64,000 nt of DNA from Modestobacter italicus. GTDB lineage: Bacteria > Actinomycetota > Actinomycetes > Mycobacteriales > Geodermatophilaceae. Position numbers and translations under genes: made by a program. The notes beneath the pieces were generated by a model. The model searched no databases, was not told where the DNA came from, and saw only the letters and a program-made list of their open reading frames with translations. This document shows, in pieces, positions 37,441-46,344 of this stretch (the first letter of the stretch is position 1; each line of letters begins with the position of its first letter). Where the stretch lies: positions 310,001 to 374,000 of the forward strand of contig NZ_JABGCJ010000002.1 of NCBI RefSeq assembly GCF_019799965.1, read 5' to 3'.

Positions 37441-38472
37441 GTGTTCCATCTGTTCTCGCGCTTCTCGCGGGTGGTCCAGGCGCGGCTGCACGGCTGGCGG
37501 CTGCCGCTGGCCGTGCTGGTCTTCGTGTTCCTGACCAGCTGGCCGGCGATGGCGCTGGTGGAGCCGGCCGACAGTGACCTCGCCGCGCCGGGCAACTACT
37601 GGTGGTACTTCGTCGTCACCGCCGCGACGGTCGGCTACGGGGACTTCTTCCCGGTGTCCGCCGCCGGTCACGTCGTCGGCGCGTACGTGATCATCGGCGG
37701 CATCGTCACGCTGACGTTGCTGTTCACCCGGCTGGCCGACTACCTGCAGTCGGTCCGCAGCAGGCGCCTGAAGGGTGTGGGAGAGCTGGAGCTGACCGAC
37801 CACCTCGTCGTCCTGGGCTACTTCCCGGGCCGGACCGAGCGGATGCTGGCCGAGCTCGCCGCGGAGGGGCGCACCCGGGTCGCGCTGTGCGCCTGGGAGG
37901 ACGTGCCGGAGGACCCGGTCCCGGACCGGACCGAGGTGTCCTTCGTCCGCGGTGACCTGAGCCACGCCGACGTGATGACCCGGGCCAACGTGGCGGCGGC
38001 GCGGTCGGTGGTGATCGACGGCCGCGACGACAACGAGACGCTGGCGATCGCGGTCGCCGTCCACCACGCGGCCCCCGGGGTGCACAAGGTCGCGGCGCTG
38101 CGCGACCTCGACCGCCGGGACAACCTGCGCTACGTCGACCCGCGCATCGCCTGCGTCCAGTGGCACATGCCGTTCCTGATCACCGAGGAGGCGCTGGACC
38201 CCGGCCTCACCGAGGTCTACGGCGACCTGATGAGCAGCCACGGGCACGGGAACACCTACTCGCTCCGGCTGCCCGCCGGGCACCCGTTCGCCACCTTCGG
38301 CGACTGCCAGGTGCGCTTCGGCGAGGCGTTCGGGGCCACGGTCCTGGCGCTGCGCGGGCCCGACGGCCTGACGGTCAGCCCCGGCTGGGCGACCCCGGTG
38401 CCGGAGGGGACGACGCTCTACTACGTGGGCCGCGCCCGCATCCAGCCGCGCGAGCTGCTCGCCGCGCGCTGA
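37441..38472 (+). CDS. Potassium channel with RCK (TrkA-N/TrkA-C) regulatory domain
   Basis: A 343-residue two-TM channel. The first helix is about 18-38 (LAVLVFVFLTSWPAMAL). The pore loop carries the canonical filter TAATVGYGDFFPVS (about 62-75), and the inner helix is about 79-100. A Rossmann RCK domain follows (DHLVVLGYFPGRTERMLAEL onward, though the usual GxGxxG is YFPGRT), with acidic and ligand positions such as DGRDDNETLAIAVAVHHAAP. The C-terminal TrkA-C part (about 265-343) ends in GTTLYYVGRARIQ. It gates potassium flux in response to a bound ligand. GTG 37441 with AGGAGG at 37432-37437 (short, 3 nt spacing) is used. Confidence 0.92.
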   Translation: MFHLFSRFSRVVQARLHGWRLPLAVLVFVFLTSWPAMALVEPADSDLAAPGNYWWYFVVTAATVGYGDFFPVSAAGHVVGAYVIIGGIVTLTLLFTRLADYLQSVRSRRLKGVGELELTDHLVVLGYFPGRTERMLAELAAEGRTRVALCAWEDVPEDPVPDRTEVSFVRGDLSHADVMTRANVAAARSVVIDGRDDNETLAIAVAVHHAAPGVHKVAALRDLDRRDNLRYVDPRIACVQWHMPFLITEEALDPGLTEVYGDLMSSHGHGNTYSLRLPAGHPFATFGDCQVRFGEAFGATVLALRGPDGLTVSPGWATPVPEGTTLYYVGRARIQPRELLAAR

Positions 38473-38478
38473 GTCGGC

Positions 38479-38949
38479 TCAGTCCGGCGGCTCCTCCGGC
38501 AGCAGGGTGCTCAGCATCCGGGCGGTCATCTCCACCAGCGGCAGGTGCCGGGCCAGGGTGCGGGGCTGCGCGCGCGAGGAGATCCCGCACAGGGTGCCGA
38601 AGACCTCGCCGTCGCGGGTGATCAGCGGGACGCCGATGTAGGCGGCGACCCGCAGCGGCAGTCCGGTCTGCAGGTCGGCGTAGGCCGGGGTGGCCGCGGC
38701 GACGGTGGCCACCCGCGGGCCCAGACCGCTGACCATCGGGCGGCAGAAGCTGCGCTCCCACGGCACCTCCGTGCCGCGCGGGACCAGGCCCTGCGGGTGG
38801 GAGTGCAGCACCACCTGCACCGGCTCCTCGACGTGGGTCACCATCCACACGTCGAGCCCGACGGTGCGGTGCAGGAAGGCGACCGAGGCGCGGGCGGCCG
38901 CCGTCCAGTCCTCGAAGGGGACGACGTCGTCCACGACGAGCGGGAACAT
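38479..38949 (-). CDS. Stand-alone GAF-domain protein
   Basis: A 156-residue protein made of a single GAF domain: VAFLHRTVGLDVWMVTHVEEPVQVVL, a central CRPMVSGLGPRVATVAAATPAYADL and the typical strand VAAYIGVPLITRDGEVFGTLCGIS. GAF domains bind small ligands such as cyclic nucleotides or act as sensors. Here there is no attached output domain, so it may work with a separate partner. Starts at ATG 38949. Convergent with the potassium channel, 6 nt apart. Confidence 0.85.
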   Translation of the reverse strand: MFPLVVDDVVPFEDWTAAARASVAFLHRTVGLDVWMVTHVEEPVQVVLHSHPQGLVPRGTEVPWERSFCRPMVSGLGPRVATVAAATPAYADLQTGLPLRVAAYIGVPLITRDGEVFGTLCGISSRAQPRTLARHLPLVEMTARMLSTLLPEEPPD

Positions 38950-39080
38950 GCCCGCGATGATCCTCGCTGTCGGGCGGCGGTCAATGCTCCCGCCCGGCCG
39001 GGATCCGGTACCGCGGCGTCCTCCCGCAGCGTGATCAGGGAAGAGCCGGTTGTGAGCGCGCCGTGCGGTACACAGGAAGG

Positions 39081-39530
39081 GTGCCTCCTGAGCAGCCGTC
39101 GACGGCCGACCAGCTCCACCGTCCTGGACCGCTGCGCTGGCTCTGGTACGCGCTGGGCGGGGGCCTGCCGGCCCGGCACCGCAGCTGGGTGCTGCACGAC
39201 ACGACGACGAGCACCTGGGCCTACCGGCACGTCGCCCGCGCCGCCGTCCAGATGAGCATCCCGATCGCGCTGGTGCTCCTCCTGGTGCCCGGCCCGTTCT
39301 GGATCCGCGGCATGACCGCGCTCGGCGGGGTGCTGCTCGGGCTGATCTTCTCCACCGCCTACATGACCGAGACCACCGAGAACCGGGTGCGCAAGGCCGG
39401 CTACCCGGCCGGGACGGCGCAGGCCGTGCGGGAGGAGACCCAGCTGGACCGGCAGGCCGCCGAGACGGTGAAGAGGCGGGCGGCCGCGGAGAGGCGGGCG
39501 GCCCGGTACCGCGAGCGCCAGGGCCGCTGA
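39081..39530 (+). CDS. DUF5313 family membrane protein
   Basis: About 149 residues from GTG 39081. The family signature LRWLWYALGGGLPARHRSWVLHDTT lies near the N-terminus. Two hydrophobic helices follow (VQMSIPIALVLLLVPGPF and MTALGGVLLGLIFSTAYM), and the C-terminus is a long charged helix rich in Arg and Ala. This is an actinobacteria-restricted membrane family with no known function. AGGAAGG directly abuts this GTG, so an in-frame GTG at 39063 is also possible. Convergent with the next gene by one base. Confidence 0.8.
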   Translation: MPPEQPSTADQLHRPGPLRWLWYALGGGLPARHRSWVLHDTTTSTWAYRHVARAAVQMSIPIALVLLLVPGPFWIRGMTALGGVLLGLIFSTAYMTETTENRVRKAGYPAGTAQAVREETQLDRQAAETVKRRAAAERRAARYRERQGR

Positions 39531-39531
39531 G

Positions 39532-39912
39532 TCACGGCCGGTCGAACAGGGTCACCTGGTCGGGCCGGGCGGTGAACGGGTTCGACCACTCCGACGGCGT
39601 GCCGGTGATCGGCTGGGCATCGGTGACGACGACGAACGGCGTGCCCGGGTAGACCGCGAGCACGCGGGTGGGGGAGGAGAGCTCCTCGATCCGCTCGATC
39701 AGCTCACCGCGGCGCAGCTGCTGCGTCGTCCGGCGACCCGACAGCTGCTCACCGACCGCGGCGACCCACTGGGCTCCGTCCTCGGTGAAGGCGATCGACT
39801 GCACGCGCTGCCCGGGCGGCGCGGGCTCGCAGCCGGCGAACTCGGCGAGGGCGTCGTAGAGCCGCTCGGCCTGCTCGTCGTCACTGGCGCGCGGGAGGAA
39901 GAAGGCCACCAT
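39532..39912 (-). CDS. Hypothetical actinobacterial protein
   Basis: 126 residues from ATG 39912, chosen because GAGG lies 9 nt upstream (ATG 39921 is too close). The sequence VAFFLPRASDDEQAERLYDALAEFAG, QSIAFTEDGAQWVAAVGEQLS and VLAVYPGTPFVVVT suggests a small alpha/beta fold. No catalytic motif, membrane segment or family is recognised. Confidence 0.6.
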   Translation of the reverse strand: MVAFFLPRASDDEQAERLYDALAEFAGCEPAPPGQRVQSIAFTEDGAQWVAAVGEQLSGRRTTQQLRRGELIERIEELSSPTRVLAVYPGTPFVVVTDAQPITGTPSEWSNPFTARPDQVTLFDRP

Positions 39913-39943
39913 GCCCGCCATCCTCGCCGGTGGTGCTGACGGT

Positions 39944-40423
39944 TCAGCCCAGCCGGCGCCGCAGCAGCTCGTCCTCCTTGCGGAGCACGACCCCCATCAG
40001 CTCGCGGACGGCGCCCTCCGCCTGCCGGCCGATCAGCGGGGCGTCGACCGTGACGTCGCCGGTGACCGTCGACCGGGTGCCGCCGTCCGCCGGGACCAGG
40101 CGCCGCTCGCCGGTCACCCGCACCGGGCGGCCGAAGACCTCCGACTGCACGTCCAGGTCGCTGCGGTGCCCGCCGGCGCCGTCCGGGGTCCAGGCGCTGC
40201 GCTCGGTGACGGAGACCGACGAGCCGACGAAGCGGGCGAACACCGGCGGGACGCCGGTGGTGGGCGCCGACAGCCGGGTGGTCGTGGTGGCGCCCGACGC
40301 GGTCGCCTCCTGCACCTGCGCGCCGAGCGCCGCGGCGCGGTCGCGGAGGAACTGCTCGTCGGTGAGCAGGGCGAGGACGGCGTCCGGGGTCGCGGGGTAG
40401 GTGTTCGAGGTGTCGATGGCCAC
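39944..40423 (-). CDS. DUF2505 family protein (SRPBCC-like)
   Basis: A 159-residue protein with the START/SRPBCC-like pattern of DUF2505: TSNTYPATPDAVLALLTDEQFLRDRAAALGA, long beta strands (TTTTRLSAPTTGVPPVF, SVSVTERSAWT, STVTGDVTVDAPLIG) and a C-terminal helix (AVRELMGVVLRKEDELLRRRL). It probably has a cavity for a hydrophobic ligand. Common in actinobacteria; function unknown. GTG 40423. Confidence 0.82.
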   Translation of the reverse strand: MAIDTSNTYPATPDAVLALLTDEQFLRDRAAALGAQVQEATASGATTTTRLSAPTTGVPPVFARFVGSSVSVTERSAWTPDGAGGHRSDLDVQSEVFGRPVRVTGERRLVPADGGTRSTVTGDVTVDAPLIGRQAEGAVRELMGVVLRKEDELLRRRLG

Positions 40424-40671
40424 GGCCCCATCCTCGGGGGTGGGTGGTCTGCCCGCCGGGCCACGAGGGGAACCGGTCGACTGGCCGCCCCTGGGTCACC
40501 CCGGGGACGGTGGGTGAGGTCGCCGCCCGGGCGTGTGACGGCGCGCTCGGGGTGGGGAGCGGCACGCCGGGCCAGTGGTCGACAGTGCGGCCCGCACTGG
40601 ACGCGACCGGCGGTCGGTAGGACGGTTCGGCCTCCACTCGCCCACCTCCGGCCGCACGGATCGAGGCACCG

Positions 40672-42300
40672 ATGCCGTCCATGCCCGTCCTCTCCTACCG
40701 GTTGCCGCTGACCTACATCCGGGTCACCGGATCACGCCGGACCACGGCCGACCCGCTCACCGGCACGAGCACCGCAGAGTGCTCGTCGACGGTGACGACG
40801 GAGGTCGGCGCCGACCTCCTGACCCGGTGTCAGGTGCAGCTGAGTCCGCAGCGGATGGCGACACAGAAGTCGACGTGGAGGTTGCTGGCCGACGGCCGGC
40901 TGACCGGAGCGGAGGCGACCACGACCGTCGAGCCACTGGCGGGCTGGCAGGCCGCGCTGCAGGCCGGCACGGCGGTCCTCGGTGCCGCCGGACCCGCCCT
41001 GCTGCCCCTGGGCCCGCCCGGGTGGGCGGCCCTGGCCGGTCTCGCGGGTGTGGCCGCGGCTGGCACCGGGATCGCGGTGGGTGGGGGACGCAACCTCTTC
41101 GACGATCATCAGCCGACCGGCGATGGCGTGGCTCCCGACCTGCCACCCATGGCTGAGCCGGTGGCGTGGGACGTGCACCCCCGGTACGTCGACGAGCACC
41201 CCGACGACGCCGCCAGACTGGCGACCTATCGGTCCGCCATGGCCGCCGGGGCCCGGGCGCACGCCCAGGTCTCCCAGGCCGCCCTGCTGTGCTGGGACGA
41301 CGAAGCGTCCAGCAGCCACTGGCAGCAGCGGCTGCTGGTCGTGCAACAGGTGGTGCTGTCGGCCTCGATCGGTGCGCGGGCAGCGGAGGCCGCCTACGCC
41401 GCCTGGCGGAGCGGGCAACTGCAGACCACCGTCGTGGACGTCGACGAGCGGATCCGGGTGGACGACCTCCCGGATCGCCGGGAGGTCGAGGACTGGGCCC
41501 GCGGCCAGGACGGTGGCTCCGCGGACTGGACGGGTCTCGCCGACACGCTCCGCGTGGTCGTCTCGGTGACCCTCGAGGCCATCCCAGGGGACAGCCAGCG
41601 ACTGCGCCGCGTCGACTACCAGCCCGGGCAGGACGACGGCCTGGTCCGCTACCGCCAGCCCCGGCCGGCAGTGCTCGAGGTCTGGGAGGTCGTGCCCGTC
41701 CAGGCGTCCTCCGATGACGAGGTCGAGGTCGAGCCGGGAGTTGCGGTGCCGGCCCGGCCCGCGACTGACGTCTCGTCCTCGTCCGTCGGCACCCCACTGG
41801 TCGCTGAGCCGCCGAGGCGGGCCACGCCGAGGGGCCCCCGGCGGTGCCACCTGCGGCGGGTCGAGGTGCAGCGGCTGCTGGTCGCCCATCCCGGCAACGA
41901 GGCGGCACTACCGGTGGAGTCGGGTGGCCGGTCCTCCAGCGCCGTCGCCGTGGTGTTCGACGAGCTCGGTGCGCTCACCAGCATCTCCGCCGAGACGACC
42001 GACTCGTCGCTGCAGCGGGCTCGCGCTGTGTCGACACTGCTCCCGGCGCTGACCGCAGCGGCGGAGGCCGGCTCCGGGCTCCGGGACGCCGTCTCACCCA
42101 TGTCCCTCGTCGACCGGGCCGCCGAGGCGGCAGCGGCCAGGGAACTGGGGCTGGTCGAGGCGCCTGCCGATCCGCTGGCGCCGTTGCGGGACCAGGTGGC
42201 CGAAGCCCGGCTGCGCGCCCAGCTGAAGGTGGCCGAACAACTCGCCGCTGCGTCGTCCCCGCCGGTCGTGCTCTCAGTCGTCGAGACGCTCAGCGACTGA
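40672..42300 (+). CDS. Orphan 542-residue protein of unknown function
   Basis: ATG 40672 has GAGG at 40663-40666. Residues 1-95 are beta-rich with many Thr and Ser (VLSYRLPLTYIRVTGSRRTT, ECSSTVTTEVGADL). A Gly/Ala-rich hydrophobic stretch at about 95-135 (AVLGAAGPALLPLGPPGWAALAG onward) could be a membrane hairpin. The remainder is acidic and mixed, with helices near 190-240 (MAAGARAHAQVSQAALLCWDD) and a Glu/Ala-rich C-terminal helix. I recognise no family. Codon use is GC-rich like the host, so it is not obviously foreign. It has no close operon partner (249 nt upstream, 62 nt to the next gene, convergent). Confidence 0.65.
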   Translation: MPSMPVLSYRLPLTYIRVTGSRRTTADPLTGTSTAECSSTVTTEVGADLLTRCQVQLSPQRMATQKSTWRLLADGRLTGAEATTTVEPLAGWQAALQAGTAVLGAAGPALLPLGPPGWAALAGLAGVAAAGTGIAVGGGRNLFDDHQPTGDGVAPDLPPMAEPVAWDVHPRYVDEHPDDAARLATYRSAMAAGARAHAQVSQAALLCWDDEASSSHWQQRLLVVQQVVLSASIGARAAEAAYAAWRSGQLQTTVVDVDERIRVDDLPDRREVEDWARGQDGGSADWTGLADTLRVVVSVTLEAIPGDSQRLRRVDYQPGQDDGLVRYRQPRPAVLEVWEVVPVQASSDDEVEVEPGVAVPARPATDVSSSSVGTPLVAEPPRRATPRGPRRCHLRRVEVQRLLVAHPGNEAALPVESGGRSSSAVAVVFDELGALTSISAETTDSSLQRARAVSTLLPALTAAAEAGSGLRDAVSPMSLVDRAAEAAAARELGLVEAPADPLAPLRDQVAEARLRAQLKVAEQLAAASSPPVVLSVVETLSD

Positions 42301-42362
42301 GACGGGACGCCGCGACCCGATCTGCCACTCGTCCCGGCGACCCGCCTCGCTCGGGTGGGCAC

Positions 42363-43772
42363 TCACGTCAGCGGCCGGTCGGCATCGTCGGTGGCGGCGA
42401 ACCGGACGGTGCGGGTGGCCGGGTCCGCCGTCGTCAGCCGGACGCGGACCCGGTCGCCTGCGGTCAGTCGGCCGTCGCATCGGGCCTGCACCGCGAGCTC
42501 GGTGAGCACCACCGTCGACCGCTTCTCGTCCGCGTCGAGCACGACGGCGTCGAAGACCTCGCCGACCCGGTCGGCCAACAGGGTCGCCTCGACGAGGTCG
42601 ACGACCGCGCGTTCCACCTCGTGCGTGCGCCGGTCGGAGGCGGCCATCAGCCCGGGGAGCTCCGGCAGCGCCGCGCGCAGCCGCGCCGACGGCTGCTCAC
42701 CGGCGGCCAGCGCCAGGCAGACCTCCGTGCCGAACCGGTCGACCAGCCGGCGCAGCGGCGCGGTCACGTGGGCGTACGGACCGCCCACCCCGCCGTGTCC
42801 GGGCTCGGCGGGTGGTGCGCCCTCGAAGGCGGTGTAGGCAGCGCCACGCAGCAGCGATGCGGCGGCGTCGAGGAAGGTGGCGTGCCGGGGCAGCGCCGGG
42901 TCGAGGCCGGCGATCACCTCGCCGGGACCAGCCCCGTCCGGCCAGTCGACGCCCAGCTCGGGGGCCAGCCGGCGGAGCGCGTCCACCGCGCGCGGATCGG
43001 CCGGCGGCAGGGTGCGCAGCACCCCGACCCCGCCGTCCAGCATCAGCCGCGCCGCGCAGCGTCCGGTGAGCAGGGAGATCTGCGCGTTCCACCCCTCGAC
43101 GTCGGACTGGCCGCGGAAGGCGATCGTCCAGCCGCCGTCCGGTCCGGGCTCCACCTCCTGGGACGGCGTGCCCAGCTCGATCGCGCCACGGTCCCGGGCG
43201 CGAGACTGCAGGAGTCGGCCGATCTCGGGCAGCAGCTCCAGTTCTGCGGGCACCTGCGCGCCCACCGACTCGTAGTCCAGCTGGGCCCGGCTGCGCACCC
43301 GGGCGCGGCGCAGGTCCACGGTGGTGACCTCGCCGTCGGCGTCCAGGTCGATGGTCCACAGCGCGGCCGGCCGGAGCTGGCCGGGCAGCAGGCTGGCCGC
43401 GCCCTCGGACAGTTGCGGCGGGTGCAGCGGCGTCCGTCCGTCGGGGGAGTAGACGGTCTGGCCGCGGCGCCGGGCCTCGGCGTCGATCGCGCTGCCGAGC
43501 GGCACGAAGGCGCCGACGTCGGCGATCGCGTAGGACACCCGGTAGCCGCCCGCGGTGCGGGCCAGGTGTACCGCCTGGTCGAGGTCGCGGGCGCCGGCCG
43601 GGTCGATGGTCACCAGCGGCAGGTCGGTGGCGTCGTGCTCGGGCAACGGCGGGTCGGCGGCCACCCGATCGGCCTCGGCCAGCGCGTCGGCCGGGAAACC
43701 CTCGGGCACCCCTGCCTCCGCCCGGATCGCGGCGAAGTCGAGCGGAGCGGACACCTTCAGCACGCGGGCCAC
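42363..43772 (-). CDS. RNB-domain exoribonuclease (RNase II/R family)
   Basis: A 469-residue 3'-5' exoribonuclease built mainly of the RNB catalytic domain. The active-site block is LVTIDPAGARDLDQAVHLARTAGGY (aspartates of the D-x-A-R-D-L-D-Q type), followed by VSYAIADVGAFVPLGSAID, TVYSPDGRTPLHPPQLSEGAASLLPGQ and the later PYAHVTAPLRRLVDRFG. A short S1-like C-terminal part is present (VGEVFDAVVLDADEKRS). The family's N-terminal cold-shock domains are missing, as in the short actinobacterial RNB proteins. GTG 43772; no strong ribosome binding site. Likely role is RNA turnover. Confidence 0.93.
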   Translation of the reverse strand: MARVLKVSAPLDFAAIRAEAGVPEGFPADALAEADRVAADPPLPEHDATDLPLVTIDPAGARDLDQAVHLARTAGGYRVSYAIADVGAFVPLGSAIDAEARRRGQTVYSPDGRTPLHPPQLSEGAASLLPGQLRPAALWTIDLDADGEVTTVDLRRARVRSRAQLDYESVGAQVPAELELLPEIGRLLQSRARDRGAIELGTPSQEVEPGPDGGWTIAFRGQSDVEGWNAQISLLTGRCAARLMLDGGVGVLRTLPPADPRAVDALRRLAPELGVDWPDGAGPGEVIAGLDPALPRHATFLDAAASLLRGAAYTAFEGAPPAEPGHGGVGGPYAHVTAPLRRLVDRFGTEVCLALAAGEQPSARLRAALPELPGLMAASDRRTHEVERAVVDLVEATLLADRVGEVFDAVVLDADEKRSTVVLTELAVQARCDGRLTAGDRVRVRLTTADPATRTVRFAATDDADRPLT

Positions 43773-43849
43773 GCCGACACCGTGTCACAGAACGTTGGCC
43801 CGGGGCGCCCTGCACCTTCTCGACGAGCCACTGACCAGGGGATCCGTGG

Positions 43850-43923
43850 TGGGGCGGGTGGGGCTCGAACCCACGACCCAGGGATTATGAGTCCCATGCT
43901 CTGACCGGCTGAGCTACCGCCCC
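43850..43923 (-). tRNA. tRNA-Met (anticodon CAT)
   Basis: A 74-nt cloverleaf on the minus strand. Acceptor GGGGCGG pairs with CCGCCCC, discriminator A. D-arm AGCTCAGCCGGTCAGAGC, anticodon loop with CAT, and T-arm GTGGGTTCGAGCCCCAC. The paired acceptor end and A/U-type D-loop fit an elongator methionine tRNA. A lysidine-modified tRNA-Ile2 with CAT cannot be ruled out from the sequence alone. Confidence 0.93.
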
Positions 43924-43948
43924 AGGGCGATCACGCTAGCGGTCGCCC

Positions 43949-45409
43949 TCAGTCGGCCAGCACGGTGCTGCCCAGCACGGCGCCGTCGACGCCCAGCGCC
44001 TCCACGGCCAGGTACGCCGGGTCGCCGTCGACCGGCAGCTGCGTCTCGAAGCCGTCCCGCGCGACCGGCTGCCCGGCCGTCGCGCTCGCCTCGTCGTCCC
44101 CGTTGACCAGCCGCCAGGACACCACCTCGGTCGCCCCGTTCCAGCTGACGTGCACCGCACCGTCGGCGAGCACCGCGTCCGGCGGGTCGGCCGGTGTGCC
44201 GGTCCACGGAGCCCGGTAGGCGCGGTAGTTGTCGCCGCTGCCCAGCGCCACGTCGTAGAGCAGGGTGCCGTCGGCGGTGAACTCGGAGTAGAACGGCCGC
44301 GAGCCCCAGCCGATGAGCACGTTGCCGTCGGGCAGCTGCTCGAGGTTGCCCTGGCTGCCGGCGAGCCGGTCGGGGTCGGGGGGCAGGTACTCGGTGACCA
44401 GCGTCGCCGTCCGGGCGGCATCGTCCAACGCGAGGCGCAGTCCGCGGGAGGTCGGGCCGACGTCGGGTTCGGACTGGTTGTCGAACAGCGTCAGCGTGCC
44501 GTCGGACTGCCGCTCCGCGTCGTGCTGCCAGGCGAACTCCACGCCCTCACCGAGGACGTAGTCGCTCGCCTCGCCGCCCAGCGTCCACTGGACCTCACCG
44601 GTCGTGCGGTCGACGTCGTAGACGGCCCAGGTGTTGCGGGCCGAGACCAGCAGCGACCCGTCGGCGTCCTCGGCGACGGAGTTGACGTGGAAGTAGTCGA
44701 AGGGCTCCTCCTCGGTCCCGCCGTCCTCCGGGAGCTCGCTCTTGGTCTCCTCCAGCGGCACGTGGTCCAGCGAGCGCCAGGAGAACAGCACCTCGCCGGT
44801 GGCCACGTCCACCTCCTGGACGACGCCGTCCCACAGCCACCCGTCCTCCGGTCCGCCGACCGGTGTGAGGTCGGCCGGCTCCTTGACGTAGGCGGTGATC
44901 AGCGCGGTGCCGCGCGCGGTGAGCCGGCCCTCGTGGAAGTCGGCCTGTCCCGGTTCGACGTCCCCGCCGGTGGTCACCGTGGCGATCTCCCGGTAGGCGC
45001 TGTCGACGACGACGAACTCACCGGCGCCCAGGCCGACCACCGGGCTGGTGCCCTCCCACCAGGTGAGCACCGGCTCGCCCTCGTACTCCTGCACCCGGAC
45101 GTCGTAGACGCGGCGCTCGGTCGGCTGCACCCAGATCGGCTCGCCGGCGTCGTCCACGATCAGCGCACCGGTGAGTGGCGCGTCCTCGCCCTTCGGCCCG
45201 AGGACGACGACCGTGCCGTCCGGCGTCCGGGGCGGTCCCGACCACGTGACCTCCAGGTCGGGCGGCGTGAGGTCGGGCCGGCTCAGGTAGCTCAGCCCCT
45301 CGGCCACGGCAGGTGCGGCCGTGTCGTCCGCGCTGCCGCAACCGGTCGACAGGGTGCCCAGGCACGCTAGGGTCAGCACTCCGACCAGTCGGCCCAGGGC
45401 GCTCTGCAT
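43949..45409 (-). CDS. Arylsulfotransferase (ASST)-like lipoprotein
   Basis: A 486-residue exported protein. The signal peptide ends in a lipobox, LGTLSTGC, with the modified cysteine near residue 24. The mature part is a six-bladed beta-propeller pattern like ASST/arylsulfotransferase family proteins: VLGPKGEDAPLTGALIVDDAGEPIWVQ, DFHEGRLTARGTALITAY, VVQEVDVATGEVLFSWRSLDHV, YFHVNSVAEDADGSLLVSARNTWAVYDVD and TLFDNQSEPDVGPTSRG. Such proteins hydrolyse or transfer sulfate from aryl sulfates or act as binding propellers. The usual catalytic His of ASST is only suggested by HDAERQSDG. ATG 45409 has GGGAGG 8 nt upstream. Confidence 0.85.
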   Translation of the reverse strand: MQSALGRLVGVLTLACLGTLSTGCGSADDTAAPAVAEGLSYLSRPDLTPPDLEVTWSGPPRTPDGTVVVLGPKGEDAPLTGALIVDDAGEPIWVQPTERRVYDVRVQEYEGEPVLTWWEGTSPVVGLGAGEFVVVDSAYREIATVTTGGDVEPGQADFHEGRLTARGTALITAYVKEPADLTPVGGPEDGWLWDGVVQEVDVATGEVLFSWRSLDHVPLEETKSELPEDGGTEEEPFDYFHVNSVAEDADGSLLVSARNTWAVYDVDRTTGEVQWTLGGEASDYVLGEGVEFAWQHDAERQSDGTLTLFDNQSEPDVGPTSRGLRLALDDAARTATLVTEYLPPDPDRLAGSQGNLEQLPDGNVLIGWGSRPFYSEFTADGTLLYDVALGSGDNYRAYRAPWTGTPADPPDAVLADGAVHVSWNGATEVVSWRLVNGDDEASATAGQPVARDGFETQLPVDGDPAYLAVEALGVDGAVLGSTVLAD

Positions 45410-45704
45410 GGTCGGGAGCCTCCCACCGCACGGCGGAGCCGGCATCCGCGCGACACGGTGGACAGTTCACGTCAGGATCGTCCACGTGTCGCGGCGATCA
45501 ACGCCCTGACCTGCTAGATCATCCGGCTCAGTGGACGCATCCCGTCACATCCGTCTCATCTGCACCGACTCGGGCTGGCGCGATCGGGTCACGATCCGGC
45601 AAACTCTTGCTCGGTTGCTCTGAGAGCCGCCGAGGTACGAATGCAGTCATCGCGCGACAGGTCCGTTGGGGAAGACGAACCAGTCGAGTCGATGGAGGTG
45701 CGCC

Positions 45705-46205
45705 GTGCAGCGACGGTCAACCCAGGGTGTCGTCTTCGTGCATGCGTGCCCGAAGGCGCTCTGCCAGCATGTCGAGTGGGCGCTGGAGCGCGTCGTCGGC
45801 GCGCCGGTGTCTTTGTCGTGGGCCGAACAGCCCGTGACGCACGGGTCCTACCGTGCCGAGGTCGCCTGGACGGGCGCGCCCGGCACCGGGGCCAAGCTCG
45901 TCGCTGCCCTCAAGCAGTGGCCGATGCTGCGCTTCGAGGTCACCGAAGGGGCCAGCCACGGCAACGACGGCGAGCGCATGTCCTACGTGCCCGGCCACGG
46001 TGTGCACCGCTCCCCGGTCAGCGCCAACGGCGACCTGATCATCACCGAGCAGCAGCTGCGCCACCTCGCGGCCACCGCCAGCTCGGTCGAGGCCTTCCGG
46101 CACGGGGTCGACCAGCTGCTCGGCGCCGCCTGGGACGCCGACCTCGAGGCCTACCGGCACGCCGGCGACGCCACCCCCGTCACCTGGCTGCACCAGGTCG
46201 TGTAG
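45705..46205 (+). CDS. DUF3145 family protein
   Basis: A 166-residue protein. The start QRRSTQGVVFVHACPKALCQHVEWALERVVG is the DUF3145 hallmark, followed by LSWAEQPVTHGSYRAEVAW, MLRFEVTEGASHGNDGERMSYVPGHG and a helical C-terminus. The family is restricted to actinobacteria and has no known reaction. GTG 45705 follows GGAGG at 45694-45698, 6 nt spacing; the open frame upstream has no conserved content. It faces the fatty acid cluster across a perfect terminator palindrome. Confidence 0.88.
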   Translation: MQRRSTQGVVFVHACPKALCQHVEWALERVVGAPVSLSWAEQPVTHGSYRAEVAWTGAPGTGAKLVAALKQWPMLRFEVTEGASHGNDGERMSYVPGHGVHRSPVSANGDLIITEQQLRHLAATASSVEAFRHGVDQLLGAAWDADLEAYRHAGDATPVTWLHQVV

Positions 46206-46291
46206 TCCAGCTCCGTACCCACCGGGTCGACGCCGTCCTCACGCTGCAGCGGGCGGTCGGCGACCACGGGGTGAGGTCGGTGTGCCCCACC

Positions 46292-46341
46292 AACGACGAC
46301 GGCCCGGCCCCCTCCGCGGAGGGGGCCGGGCCGTCGTCGTT
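46292..46341. terminator. Perfect 50-bp palindrome, bidirectional terminator
   Basis: Bases 46292-46316 are the exact reverse complement of 46317-46341: a 25-bp fully paired palindrome. It lies between the convergent stops of the DUF3145 gene (46205) and accD (46345). It is extremely GC-rich and lacks a T-tract, as usual here. Confidence 0.92.
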
Positions 46342-46344
46342 CGC

